From positions 1 to 64,000 of the forward strand of contig JAHDWP010000016.1 of the NCBI GenBank assembly GCA_023382715.1: 64,000 bases of DNA. Direction: 5' to 3'. A program made the position numbers and the translations under genes. Positions 57,647 through 64,000 of this stretch are shown piece after piece. The notes under the pieces are model-generated. The model saw nothing but the letters and a program-made list of their open reading frames with translations. It was not told where the DNA came from and ran no database searches. Source of the stretch: Anaerolineae bacterium. Lineage in GTDB: Bacteria; Chloroflexota; Anaerolineae; Aggregatilineales; Aggregatilineaceae. The first letter of the stretch is position 1; every line of letters starts with the position of its first letter.

Positions 57647-58543
57647 TCATCCGACAGGCGGCAGCGTCTCACACTCCGCCGGGACCTGGGGATTGGCCGG
57701 GTCCAGGAAAACATCGCCGCGCGCCCAGCCTCCACCCACCAGCCGCCACCAGGTGAAGCCTTCGTCGCCGGTCGCCCAGCCGTCGGCGCTGACCGCCTGG
57801 CCCAGCGTCAGCGTGCCGGTGATGGCGAAGGACGTGCCCGGCCCCGCGCGGACGTTGGCCTCGCTCCAGCGCACGGTCAGCGCGCAGGTCGCGCCGCCAA
57901 AGCTCAGCGGGGGTGTGGCCGTGAAGGCGCTCCCCGCCGGGCCGGGCGTCGGCGGCAGCGCGCCGACCGGGGGCAGCGTCAGGCAGCTTTCGGGCACCGC
58001 CGGGTTGAGCGCATCGAGGAAGACATCGCCGCGCGCCCAGCCGCTCGCGCCCAAGCGCCACCAGGTGTAGCCGTCGGCACCGGTCGCCCAGCCATCGGGG
58101 CTGGCCACCTGACCGAGCGTCAGCGTCCCCAGCACCGGGTAATCTTCGCCCGGCCCGCCCCGCACCTGCGCCCCGTCCAGGCGCACCGTCAGCGCGCAGA
58201 CCACTGCGCCGCCCTGCCCGTCACCCGGCGTGCCCGGCAGGGCGAAGGTGGGCGCGGCGGTCGGCGACACGGTGGGCCACGACGTGGGCAGCGGCGGCGG
58301 GCTGGCCAGCGTGGCCGGCGCGGAGACCCCCGGCGTCTCGGTGACGTCGGTCCAGCCGTGCGGCATGATCTGCGTCTCGCGCTCTTCGCCGAACAACAGC
58401 GGCTTGAGAAGCGCGTAGAGCAGGAAGCAGACCAGGATGAGCGCGGCCAGCGTCACGAACCGCACAAACCAGTTGGCGCTGCCCGCTCTGCGCGCGCCAG
58501 ATGATCGCCTGCGACGCCTGAGATTGCTCTGAGATAAGCGCAT
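57647..58543 (-). CDS. Membrane-anchored protein with two SH3 domains
   Basis: A 298-residue protein. A basic N-terminus (RRRRRSSGARR) and one helix at about 28-46 (FVRFVTLAALILVCFLLYALL) anchor it, with the rest outside. After a Pro/Thr-rich linker come two bacterial SH3 domains: VRGGPGEDYPVLGTLTLGQV ... WWRLGASGWARGDVFLD, and VRAGPGTSFAITGTLTLGQA ... WWRLVGGGWARGDVFLD. Each carries a pair of Cys, probably disulphide bonded. Such domains often bind the cell wall. The ATG at 58543 fits the start of the basic segment. Confidence 0.85.
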   Translation of the reverse strand: MRLSQSNLRRRRRSSGARRAGSANWFVRFVTLAALILVCFLLYALLKPLLFGEERETQIMPHGWTDVTETPGVSAPATLASPPPLPTSWPTVSPTAAPTFALPGTPGDGQGGAVVCALTVRLDGAQVRGGPGEDYPVLGTLTLGQVASPDGWATGADGYTWWRLGASGWARGDVFLDALNPAVPESCLTLPPVGALPPTPGPAGSAFTATPPLSFGGATCALTVRWSEANVRAGPGTSFAITGTLTLGQAVSADGWATGDEGFTWWRLVGGGWARGDVFLDPANPQVPAECETLPPVG

Positions 58544-58627
58544 CGTCCTCTCGCCTTCGCCAGACGCCCCGATCATAACATCGAACGGTTGGGCGGGCGA
58601 AAGGGGCTGCCAGGGGGGACGGGATCG

Positions 58628-58660
58628 GACTTCGGAAGTCTCGGCGGACTTCCGAAGTCT
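58628..58660. repeat. Palindromic repeat, family C
   Basis: GACTTCGGAAGTCTCGG facing CGGACTTCCGAAGTC, the third copy of the 34-bp palindrome and the least perfect at its centre. It lies between the divergent SH3 and Mrr genes. Confidence 0.7.
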
Positions 58661-58742
58661 GTCTCGCGCGCGGGGTTGTGCGCGGCGCCTTATGATCCTA
58701 TAGTAGGGAATAAGCATCGAGATTCGGACAAGGAGGGAACCG

Positions 58743-59597
58743 TTGACCGATGTGGTTGTCCCCACCTTTGACGCACTTATGAACCCGCTCATCCAGGCGC
58801 TCAAGCAGCTCAGCGGTTCAGGTACCATCGAAGAGATCGATCGCAAAGTCGCGGAGATCGCCAACCTGTCCGATGCACAGCTTGAGATCCTGCACGATCC
58901 CGAAAAGAGCAGCCAGACTGAGGTCGAGTATCGCCTGGCCTGGGCGCGAACTTACCTCAAGAAATACGGCGTACTTGAGAACTCCAGTCGTGGTGTGTGG
59001 GCACTGACACCAAAGGGGCTTCAACTGGATCGGGTCGATCCGCAGACGATCAAACGGTATGTACATGACATGAACCGTCAGGCCCGCACCACTACTGAGC
59101 GTGCACAGCGATCAGTAACCGCCGCCGAGTTAACCTGGCGCGATGAGCTTCTCGCCACTCTGCTCGATATGGACCCTGCTGCTTTTGAGCGGCTGGTACA
59201 GCGGCTCCTGCGCGAAGCGGGATTCATCCAGGTCGAAGTGACAGGACGTTCGGGCGACGGGGGTATCGATGGCAAGGGGATCATGCGCCTGGGCGGGCTA
59301 TTGAGCTTTCACGTCTTATTTCAGTGCAAGCGCTATCGTGGTTCAGTGAGCGCGAACCAGGTACGCGATTTTCGCGGGGCGATGGTGGGTCGCGCCGACA
59401 AGGGCCTGCTGATCACCACCGGCAACTTCACCCGCGACGCCATGCAGGAAGCCACACGTGACGGCGCCGATCCGATCGATCTGGTAGACGGAGACAAGCT
59501 GCTCGATCTGCTCCATGACTTCGGTCTGGGCGTGGAGACGAAACGCATCGAGGTCGAGCAGATCACGATCGATCATGATTGGTTCCAGACGCTGTGA
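58743..59597 (+). CDS. Mrr-family restriction endonuclease
   Basis: A 284-residue type IV-like nuclease. The N-terminal winged-helix Mrr domain is followed by the catalytic domain: DPAAFERLVQRLLREAGFIQV, the active-site GRSGDGGIDGKG, and FQCKRYRGSVSANQVRDFRGAM with the QxK motif, then KGLLITTGNFTRDAMQEA. Mrr proteins cut methylated foreign DNA. The start is a TTG at 58743 behind AAGGAGG. There is no methyltransferase nearby, as expected for this type. It is 21 bases ahead of an endonuclease V gene. Confidence 0.92.
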   Translation: MTDVVVPTFDALMNPLIQALKQLSGSGTIEEIDRKVAEIANLSDAQLEILHDPEKSSQTEVEYRLAWARTYLKKYGVLENSSRGVWALTPKGLQLDRVDPQTIKRYVHDMNRQARTTTERAQRSVTAAELTWRDELLATLLDMDPAAFERLVQRLLREAGFIQVEVTGRSGDGGIDGKGIMRLGGLLSFHVLFQCKRYRGSVSANQVRDFRGAMVGRADKGLLITTGNFTRDAMQEATRDGADPIDLVDGDKLLDLLHDFGLGVETKRIEVEQITIDHDWFQTL

Positions 59598-59618
59598 TCC
59601 TGGCTTGAGAAGGCTCCC

Positions 59619-60293
59619 ATGCCCGTCACCATTCACCCCCTGCACGACTGGGACATCACGCCGGGCGAAGCGATCCGCCTGCAGCGCACCCTGGCCCCCC
59701 AGGTGATCACCGACCAGCCGCTCCCCCTGGAGTCGATCCGGCTGGTAGCGGGGGTGGATGTCAGCGTGAAGGACAACCACAGCCGGGCAGCGATCGTTGT
59801 GCTGCGCTTTCCGGCGCTGGACGTGGTCGAGACGGTGACCGCCGACCGCCCGACGACTTTTCCCTACGTGCCGGGCCTGCTGTCCTTTCGCGAAGGCCCG
59901 GTCATCCTCGACGCGCTGAGCAGGCTGATCTCCACGCCGGACGCCTTCCTGTTCGACGGGCAGGGCCTCATCCACCCGCGCCGCATCGGGATCGCCTGCC
60001 ACATCGGGCTGTTCCTCGGTGTGCCGACCATCGGCTGCGCCAAAAGCCTGCTGGTGGGCCAGCACGCCGCCCTGCCCGCCGAAAAAGGGGCCTGGATGCC
60101 CCTGCTGGATCACGGCGAGGTCATCGGCGCGGCGCTGCGCACGCGGACTAACGTCAAGCCGATCTTTGTGTCGGTGGGGCACCGGGCAGCGCTGGAGGAC
60201 GCACGGGCGCTCGTCCTGGCCTGCACCACACGCTACCGCCTGCCGGAGCCGACGCGCGCCGCCCACAAAGCCGCCGCCTTAGGCCGGGCGTGA
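59619..60293 (+). CDS. nfi: Endonuclease V (deoxyinosine 3'-endonuclease)
   Basis: A 224-residue repair nuclease that cuts DNA beside deoxyinosine. Family motifs are RLVAGVDVSVKDNHSRAAIV with the metal-binding Asp, YVPGLLSFREGPVILDAL, FLFDGQGLIHPRRIGIACHIGL with the second Asp and the strand-separating region, and IGCAKSLLVG. Length is normal. It directly follows the Mrr gene and is probably co-transcribed. Confidence 0.95.
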   Translation: MPVTIHPLHDWDITPGEAIRLQRTLAPQVITDQPLPLESIRLVAGVDVSVKDNHSRAAIVVLRFPALDVVETVTADRPTTFPYVPGLLSFREGPVILDALSRLISTPDAFLFDGQGLIHPRRIGIACHIGLFLGVPTIGCAKSLLVGQHAALPAEKGAWMPLLDHGEVIGAALRTRTNVKPIFVSVGHRAALEDARALVLACTTRYRLPEPTRAAHKAAALGRA

Positions 60294-60362
60294 TAAGAGT
60301 CGCATGGCAGCCGCGCGACCGGCGAGGTATAGTTTATCAGGTGGCAAAGGGTACTCGGGAAC

Positions 60363-60391
60363 TTGACACCACCGGTGAGCTTACGTATGCT
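60363..60391 (+). promoter_or_regulatory. Promoter of the sugar ABC transporter operon
   Basis: A perfect TTGACA at 60363-60368 and TATGCT at 60386-60391 with exactly 17 bases between. Transcription would start near 60398, leaving a leader of about 320 bases before the binding-protein gene. I recognised no riboswitch or open frame in that leader (60398-60719). Confidence 0.75.
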
Positions 60392-60719
60392 TTGCTTAGA
60401 GGATGTTAGCCGCATACGTTGATCAAATTCACTGGATGATTAAAGCAAAAAGCGACAGCGGCTGCTTTCTCTCGGTATCCTGCCGGGATAGTATAGGGCG
60501 AATAGATCGCCGCAGGCGGCTGAATGGCTCTGCCCTGCTCGCTGATTCCCCCCGCCGCCCACTTCCGACCAGGTATCGCTTCAGAAATGGCTGATCTGCT
60601 CATCGGGCTGCCAGGCCCCATCCCAGGGAAAGGAGTTCGCCGATCGGAGACCTATAACGGCAAGACTCGCGCTGTCTGGTCATGCATTGCCTCACTTTAG
60701 CACCTCAATAAGGAGCTGA

Positions 60720-61703
60720 ATGATGACTAAGAAACTGTTGCTGGTGGTCATTGTGCTGGCGCTGGCGATTCCGCTGGCCATTCCCGCCACTGCCCAGGAC
60801 GACAAGCCGATGATCGGCTTCCTGCCGGGCGTGCTCGATCCGTTCTACCAGGTGATGGAGATCGGCGTCAACGCGGCAGCCGCAGATTTCGGCGTGGAAG
60901 TGTTCCTGCCGCAGTATCCTTCCACCTGGGGGCCTTCCGCTCAGACGCCCATCCTCGAGGCGATGGTCGCGCGCGGCGACCTGGACTACATCATCCTCGC
61001 CCCTGTTGACAAAGAGCAGATGATCGCCCCGCTGCAGGCCGCGGTGGACGCTGGCATCACGATCATCACGGTGGACACCTTCCTGGGCGATGGCGACTAC
61101 GTCAACGGCCCGGTGACCTTCCCCCTGTCCTACATTGGCTCCGACAATGTCGAAGGTGGCCGCATCGCCGGCTACGCGCTGGCCGAGAGACTGGGCGGTG
61201 AAGGCAAAGTCTACGTCCAGAACACGAACGTCGGCGTGAGCACGACCGAGCAGCGCGGCCAGGGCTTCATCGAGGCCATCTCGGAATTCCCCGGCATGGA
61301 GCTGATCGGCATGGACTACAACCTGGACGACGCCAGCACCTCGGCGGCCCAGACCTCTGCTGTCATCCAGCGCGAGCCGGAGCTGGCCGGCATCTTCGGT
61401 GTGAACGTCTTCAGCGCGCTCGGTGCCGGTAACGCGGTCAAGAATGCCGGGCTGGGCGGAGCCATTGAAGTCATCGCCTTCGACGCCACCAAGGAAGCCA
61501 TCGAGAACCTGGACCTGGGCGTGGTGAGCATGGTCATCGCCCAGAAGCCCTACGACATGGGCTACCTGGCGGTTGAGTTCGCCTTCGCCGACTGGCGCGG
61601 CGTGACCAGCCTGCCGCATCGTGTCACCACCGGCTACGCGGTGATCACGGCGGAAAACGTGGACGATCCAGAGGTCGCCCGCTTCATCTACCAGGTGCCG
61701 TAA
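60720..61703 (+). CDS. Sugar ABC transporter substrate-binding protein
   Basis: A 327-residue periplasmic-binding-protein of the RbsB-like family (type 1 fold). It has a signal peptide (residues 1-25, LLLVVIVLALAIPLAIPATAQ) without a lipobox Cys. The mature part has MIGFLPGVLDPFYQVMEIGV, LDYIILAPVDKEQMIAPLQAAVDAGITIITVDTF, IGSDNVEGGRIAGYALAERL and FGVNVFSALGAGNAVKNAG. It is followed by a hairpin, a permease gene and an ATPase gene. AAGGAG precedes tandem ATG codons; either may be used. The sugar is not predictable. Confidence 0.92.
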   Translation: MMTKKLLLVVIVLALAIPLAIPATAQDDKPMIGFLPGVLDPFYQVMEIGVNAAAADFGVEVFLPQYPSTWGPSAQTPILEAMVARGDLDYIILAPVDKEQMIAPLQAAVDAGITIITVDTFLGDGDYVNGPVTFPLSYIGSDNVEGGRIAGYALAERLGGEGKVYVQNTNVGVSTTEQRGQGFIEAISEFPGMELIGMDYNLDDASTSAAQTSAVIQREPELAGIFGVNVFSALGAGNAVKNAGLGGAIEVIAFDATKEAIENLDLGVVSMVIAQKPYDMGYLAVEFAFADWRGVTSLPHRVTTGYAVITAENVDDPEVARFIYQVP

Positions 61704-61725
61704 GCCTGTTCTGAGCACCTAGACT

Positions 61726-61757
61726 GATGGGGACGTCCCGCTGGGGATGTCCCCATC
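61726..61757 (+). terminator. Hairpin between binding protein and permease genes
   Basis: GATGGGGACGTCCC pairs with GGGATGTCCCCATC across a GCTG loop (14 bp, one G-T pair). It begins 22 bases past the stop. There is no T-run, so it is more likely an attenuator or mRNA-stabilising hairpin that lowers permease and ATPase output relative to the binding protein, as is common in such operons. Confidence 0.65.
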
Positions 61758-61788
61758 GCTTCAATATCTGTGCCGAGGAGATAGGTAG

Positions 61789-62913
61789 ATGACGGCGGAC
61801 AGTCCAGCGGAGGCGCTGCCTCTCAAAATAGTTTCCAGGCGAATAGCCAGGCAAAAACAGGCCATCCTCGTCATCAGCAAGGTCTGGTCCTGGATCTTCT
61901 TGGCCATCCTGGTGGTCTTCTTTTCGATCGAGGGGACGGGCTTTTTCACCGTTCGCAACTCGCAGAATATCCTGGTGGCCATCGTCCCCGTCCTGTTGAT
62001 GGGCCTGGGCCAGACATTCGTCATCATCGCCGCAGGCATTGACCTGTCGGTGGGCTGGGTCATGGGGCTGTCTTCAGTGGTCTCAGCCCTGGTGATCCGC
62101 GACCTGGCCGACGGGGGCCTGGCCGTGGGCCTGGCGATCCTCATTGGTTTTATCGCAGGAGTTGGGTCGGCAGCCCTGGCCGGTCTGCTCAACGGGGTCA
62201 TCATCGCCAAGCTGAAAGTCCCACCGTTCATCGTCACCCTGGGGGTGTCCTTCATTGCGCGCGGCGCGGCCTTCCTGCTCTCTGGCGGCAATGTGGTCGG
62301 CGGGCAGCCGCAGGCATTGCGCGACCTGGGCAACGAGGCGCTGCTCTACTTGCAGCGGGGCGATGAGACGCAGCTCTATTTCCTGCGCAAGCCCGACGTG
62401 ACCGGCGCGCAGCTGCGCATGTTGGATCGCATCCTGCCCTGGCCGGTCGTCATTACGCTCGCGCTGGTGCTCATCGCCATATTCATCCTGCATCGCACCC
62501 AGTTCGGGCGGCATACCTACGCCATCGGCGGCAACAAGGAAGCGACCAAGCGCGCCGGCGTGCCCGTGGATCGCCTGACGATCCTGCTGTATGTCATGTC
62601 GGCGGTCACCGCCGGGTTCGCCGGCGTGCTGTATACGGCGCGCTTCTCCGGCGGGTCGTCCATCGCCGGCGACGCGCTGATGATGTCTTCCATCGCGGCG
62701 GTGATCATCGGCGGCGTCAGCATGTTCGGCGGCGAGGGCCGGGTCAGCGGGACGGTGCTCGGCGCGCTGGTCATCGCCGTGCTGCAGACGGGGCTGATCA
62801 TGATGGCAGTCGAGCCGTTCTGGCAGTACGTCATCGTCGGCATCATCATCATTCTGGCCGTGTTGATGGATCAGGCCCGCGACCTGATCATCGGTCGGGC
62901 AGAAGCGGAGTAG
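61789..62913 (+). CDS. Sugar ABC transporter permease
   Basis: A 374-residue, ten-helix permease of the RbsC/monosaccharide family. It starts with a basic N-terminus, then WIFLAILVVFFSIEGTGF. Conserved blocks are GQTFVIIAAGIDLSVGWVMG, KLKVPPFIVTLGVSFIARG, HRTQFGRHTYAIGGNKEATKRAGVPVDRLTILLYVMSA with the EAA-like coupling loop, and FGGEGRVSGTVLGALVIAVL. GAGGAGA is just upstream of the ATG. It lies 85 bases after the binding protein gene. Confidence 0.94.
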   Translation: MTADSPAEALPLKIVSRRIARQKQAILVISKVWSWIFLAILVVFFSIEGTGFFTVRNSQNILVAIVPVLLMGLGQTFVIIAAGIDLSVGWVMGLSSVVSALVIRDLADGGLAVGLAILIGFIAGVGSAALAGLLNGVIIAKLKVPPFIVTLGVSFIARGAAFLLSGGNVVGGQPQALRDLGNEALLYLQRGDETQLYFLRKPDVTGAQLRMLDRILPWPVVITLALVLIAIFILHRTQFGRHTYAIGGNKEATKRAGVPVDRLTILLYVMSAVTAGFAGVLYTARFSGGSSIAGDALMMSSIAAVIIGGVSMFGGEGRVSGTVLGALVIAVLQTGLIMMAVEPFWQYVIVGIIIILAVLMDQARDLIIGRAEAE

Positions 62914-62919
62914 CGCGTC

Positions 62920-63681
62920 ATGGAACCCATGTTGAGCATCAAGAACCTGACCAAGCGCTTCGGCGGCCTGACGGCGGTGAATCAGGTCAGCATGGACGTC
63001 CATCCCGGCGAAGTGGTCGGCCTGGTGGGCGACAACGGCGCGGGCAAATCCACCCTGATCAAGATGGTGTCCGGCGTGTATCAGCCGAATGATGGCGACA
63101 TCTTCTTCGAGGGCAGGCGCGTGCATATCTCCCGGCCATCCGAGGCGCGCGAGCTGGGCATTGAGACCATCTACCAGGACCTGGCCCTGGCCGGCAACCT
63201 GGACGTGGGAGCCAATATCTTCCTGGGGCGCGAGCACAAACGCGCCTACCTGGGCGGCCTGGTACGCGTGCTCGACGACAGGTTCATGCAGGCTCAGTCG
63301 GAAAAGCTGCTGGTTGACCTGGACGTGCACATCCCCTCGCTCAGACAGAAGATTGACAAGCTGTCGGGCGGGCAGCGCCAGGCGGTGGCCATCGCCCGCG
63401 CCGTTTACTGGAACGCGCGGCTGATGATCATGGACGAGCCGACCAACAACCTCGGCGTGGCCCAGCAAGGCGAAGTGCTCTCTCTCATCCGCCGTCTGCG
63501 CGACCAGGGCGTGCCGGTCATCGTCATCAGCCACACCATCCGCGACATCTTCGCCGTCAGCGACCGCATCGTGGTGCTGCATCGCGGGCACAAGGTGGCC
63601 GACAAGCGCGTGACCGAGACCAGCCACGAGGAGATCGTGCAGTACATCATGGGCGCGCGCGACGACTACCGCAGCAACTGA
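62920..63681 (+). CDS. Sugar ABC transporter ATP-binding protein
   Basis: A 253-residue single nucleotide-binding domain. It has Walker A VGDNGAGKSTLIKMVSGVYQP, Q-loop ETIYQDLALAGNLDVGANIFLG, signature KLSGGQRQAVAIARAVYW, Walker B LMIMDEPTNNLGV and the H-loop VIVISHTIRDIFAVSDRIVVL. Many RbsA-type sugar ATPases carry two domains; this is the single-domain type that would act as a dimer. It follows the permease after 6 bases. Confidence 0.94.
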   Translation: MEPMLSIKNLTKRFGGLTAVNQVSMDVHPGEVVGLVGDNGAGKSTLIKMVSGVYQPNDGDIFFEGRRVHISRPSEARELGIETIYQDLALAGNLDVGANIFLGREHKRAYLGGLVRVLDDRFMQAQSEKLLVDLDVHIPSLRQKIDKLSGGQRQAVAIARAVYWNARLMIMDEPTNNLGVAQQGEVLSLIRRLRDQGVPVIVISHTIRDIFAVSDRIVVLHRGHKVADKRVTETSHEEIVQYIMGARDDYRSN

Positions 63682-63729
63682 CGCGGCCCTCGCGCGGCGC
63701 AGCCTGCGGGCTTTACCTCACGCGCGATC

Positions 63730-63761
63730 CGTAGGGGAGGGTTTGGAAACCCTCCCCTACG
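63730..63761. repeat. Hairpin repeat related to family D
   Basis: CGTAGGGGAGGGTTT pairs perfectly with AAACCCTCCCCTACG across a two-base centre. It lies 48 bases past the ABC ATPase stop and probably shapes the transcript end, but there is no clear T-run. Confidence 0.6.
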
Positions 63762-63841
63762 CTTATCTATACACATCGGCCTCCATCGGGTGCGTGCAAA
63801 ACCTGTCAGGTAGGGGCGCTGCTCTGCTGCGCCCTGGTTGA

Positions 63842-63934
63842 CCTCACCCCCGCTCGGCGCTAATGCGCCTCGCCGCCCCCTCTCCATTCGAATGGAGAGG
63901 GGGCAAGCCAAGCGCAGCAAGGCTGGGGGTGAGG
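63842..63934. repeat. Dispersed palindromic repeat, family A
   Basis: A full copy from CCTCACCCC to GGGGTGAGG with centre CTCTCCATTCGAATGGAGAG, close to the copy at 26279-26373. The remaining bases from 63682 to the window end contain no visible gene. Confidence 0.8.
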
Positions 63935-64000
63935 TCAATGCCTTGCGTCCAGCGAGTCGCTGACAACCTTTGCACGCCCCCACCAAGCCGCTTGCCGCCC

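Overview
The window reads as a high-GC chromosome segment from a member of the Chloroflexota, probably Anaerolineae-like. This is an inference from gene content and layout: a B12-dependent ribonucleotide reductase next to nrdR, ftsZ, ftsA and ftsQ; a complex I block with two NuoM proteins; FemABX-type ligases; and a very large alpha-2-macroglobulin. No rRNA, tRNA, CRISPR array or complete insertion sequence was seen. Many gene borders carry short GC-rich dispersed palindromic repeats, and one copy has the terminal repeats and target duplication of a MITE.

Layout. 1-4.2 kb: a PPOX-type flavin protein and an exopolysaccharide pair (glycosyltransferase plus initiating sugar-phosphate transferase). 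4.2-9.3 kb (minus strand): murE and the membrane half of an F-type ATP synthase (AtpI-like, a, c, and a b subunit fused to the end of delta); the F1 genes are not here. 9.4-12.4 kb: DUF4256, a double-thioredoxin protein, a 52-residue Cys-rich protein and an NmrA-like reductase. 12.5-22.8 kb (minus): complex I genes in the order A, H, J, K, L, M, M, N, with B, C, D and I absent. 23-27.5 kb: two FemABX-like ligases, a Pmp3/YqaE mini-protein, a YdcF protein and a response regulator. 27.5-34.1 kb: a 2132-residue alpha-2-macroglobulin with an intact thioester motif. 34.2-56.5 kb (minus): a division/cell-wall cluster (murD, ftsW, murG, cvpA-like, murC, murB, ftsQ, ftsA, ftsZ, nrdR, nrdJ). It is interrupted by a DUF3800 remnant, an ATPase-TOPRIM pair and a WD40 gene, and nrdJ contains an intein. 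56.5-64 kb: a Gfo/Idh/MocA oxidoreductase, an SH3-domain membrane protein, an Mrr-type endonuclease beside endonuclease V, and a sugar ABC transporter.

The strongest unusual signals are these. (1) The complex I block has two consecutive NuoM genes and a NuoL whose lateral helix looks about 28-30 residues too long, which is the signature of complexes with a fourth antiporter subunit. (2) A full intein with a LAGLIDADG-type insert sits in the NrdJ active-site region. (3) An ATPase-TOPRIM pair resembling anti-phage modules is coupled by a 4-bp overlap to murC. (4) A compact plus-strand transcription unit (promoter, two nested stems, intrinsic terminator) next to the DUF3800 remnant looks like a small RNA. 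(5) The ATP synthase membrane half has three unusual proteins. Peptidoglycan genes (murE, murB, murC, murD, murG, ftsW and two FemABX proteins) together point to a wall whose third stem residue may not be meso-DAP and which carries an interpeptide branch.
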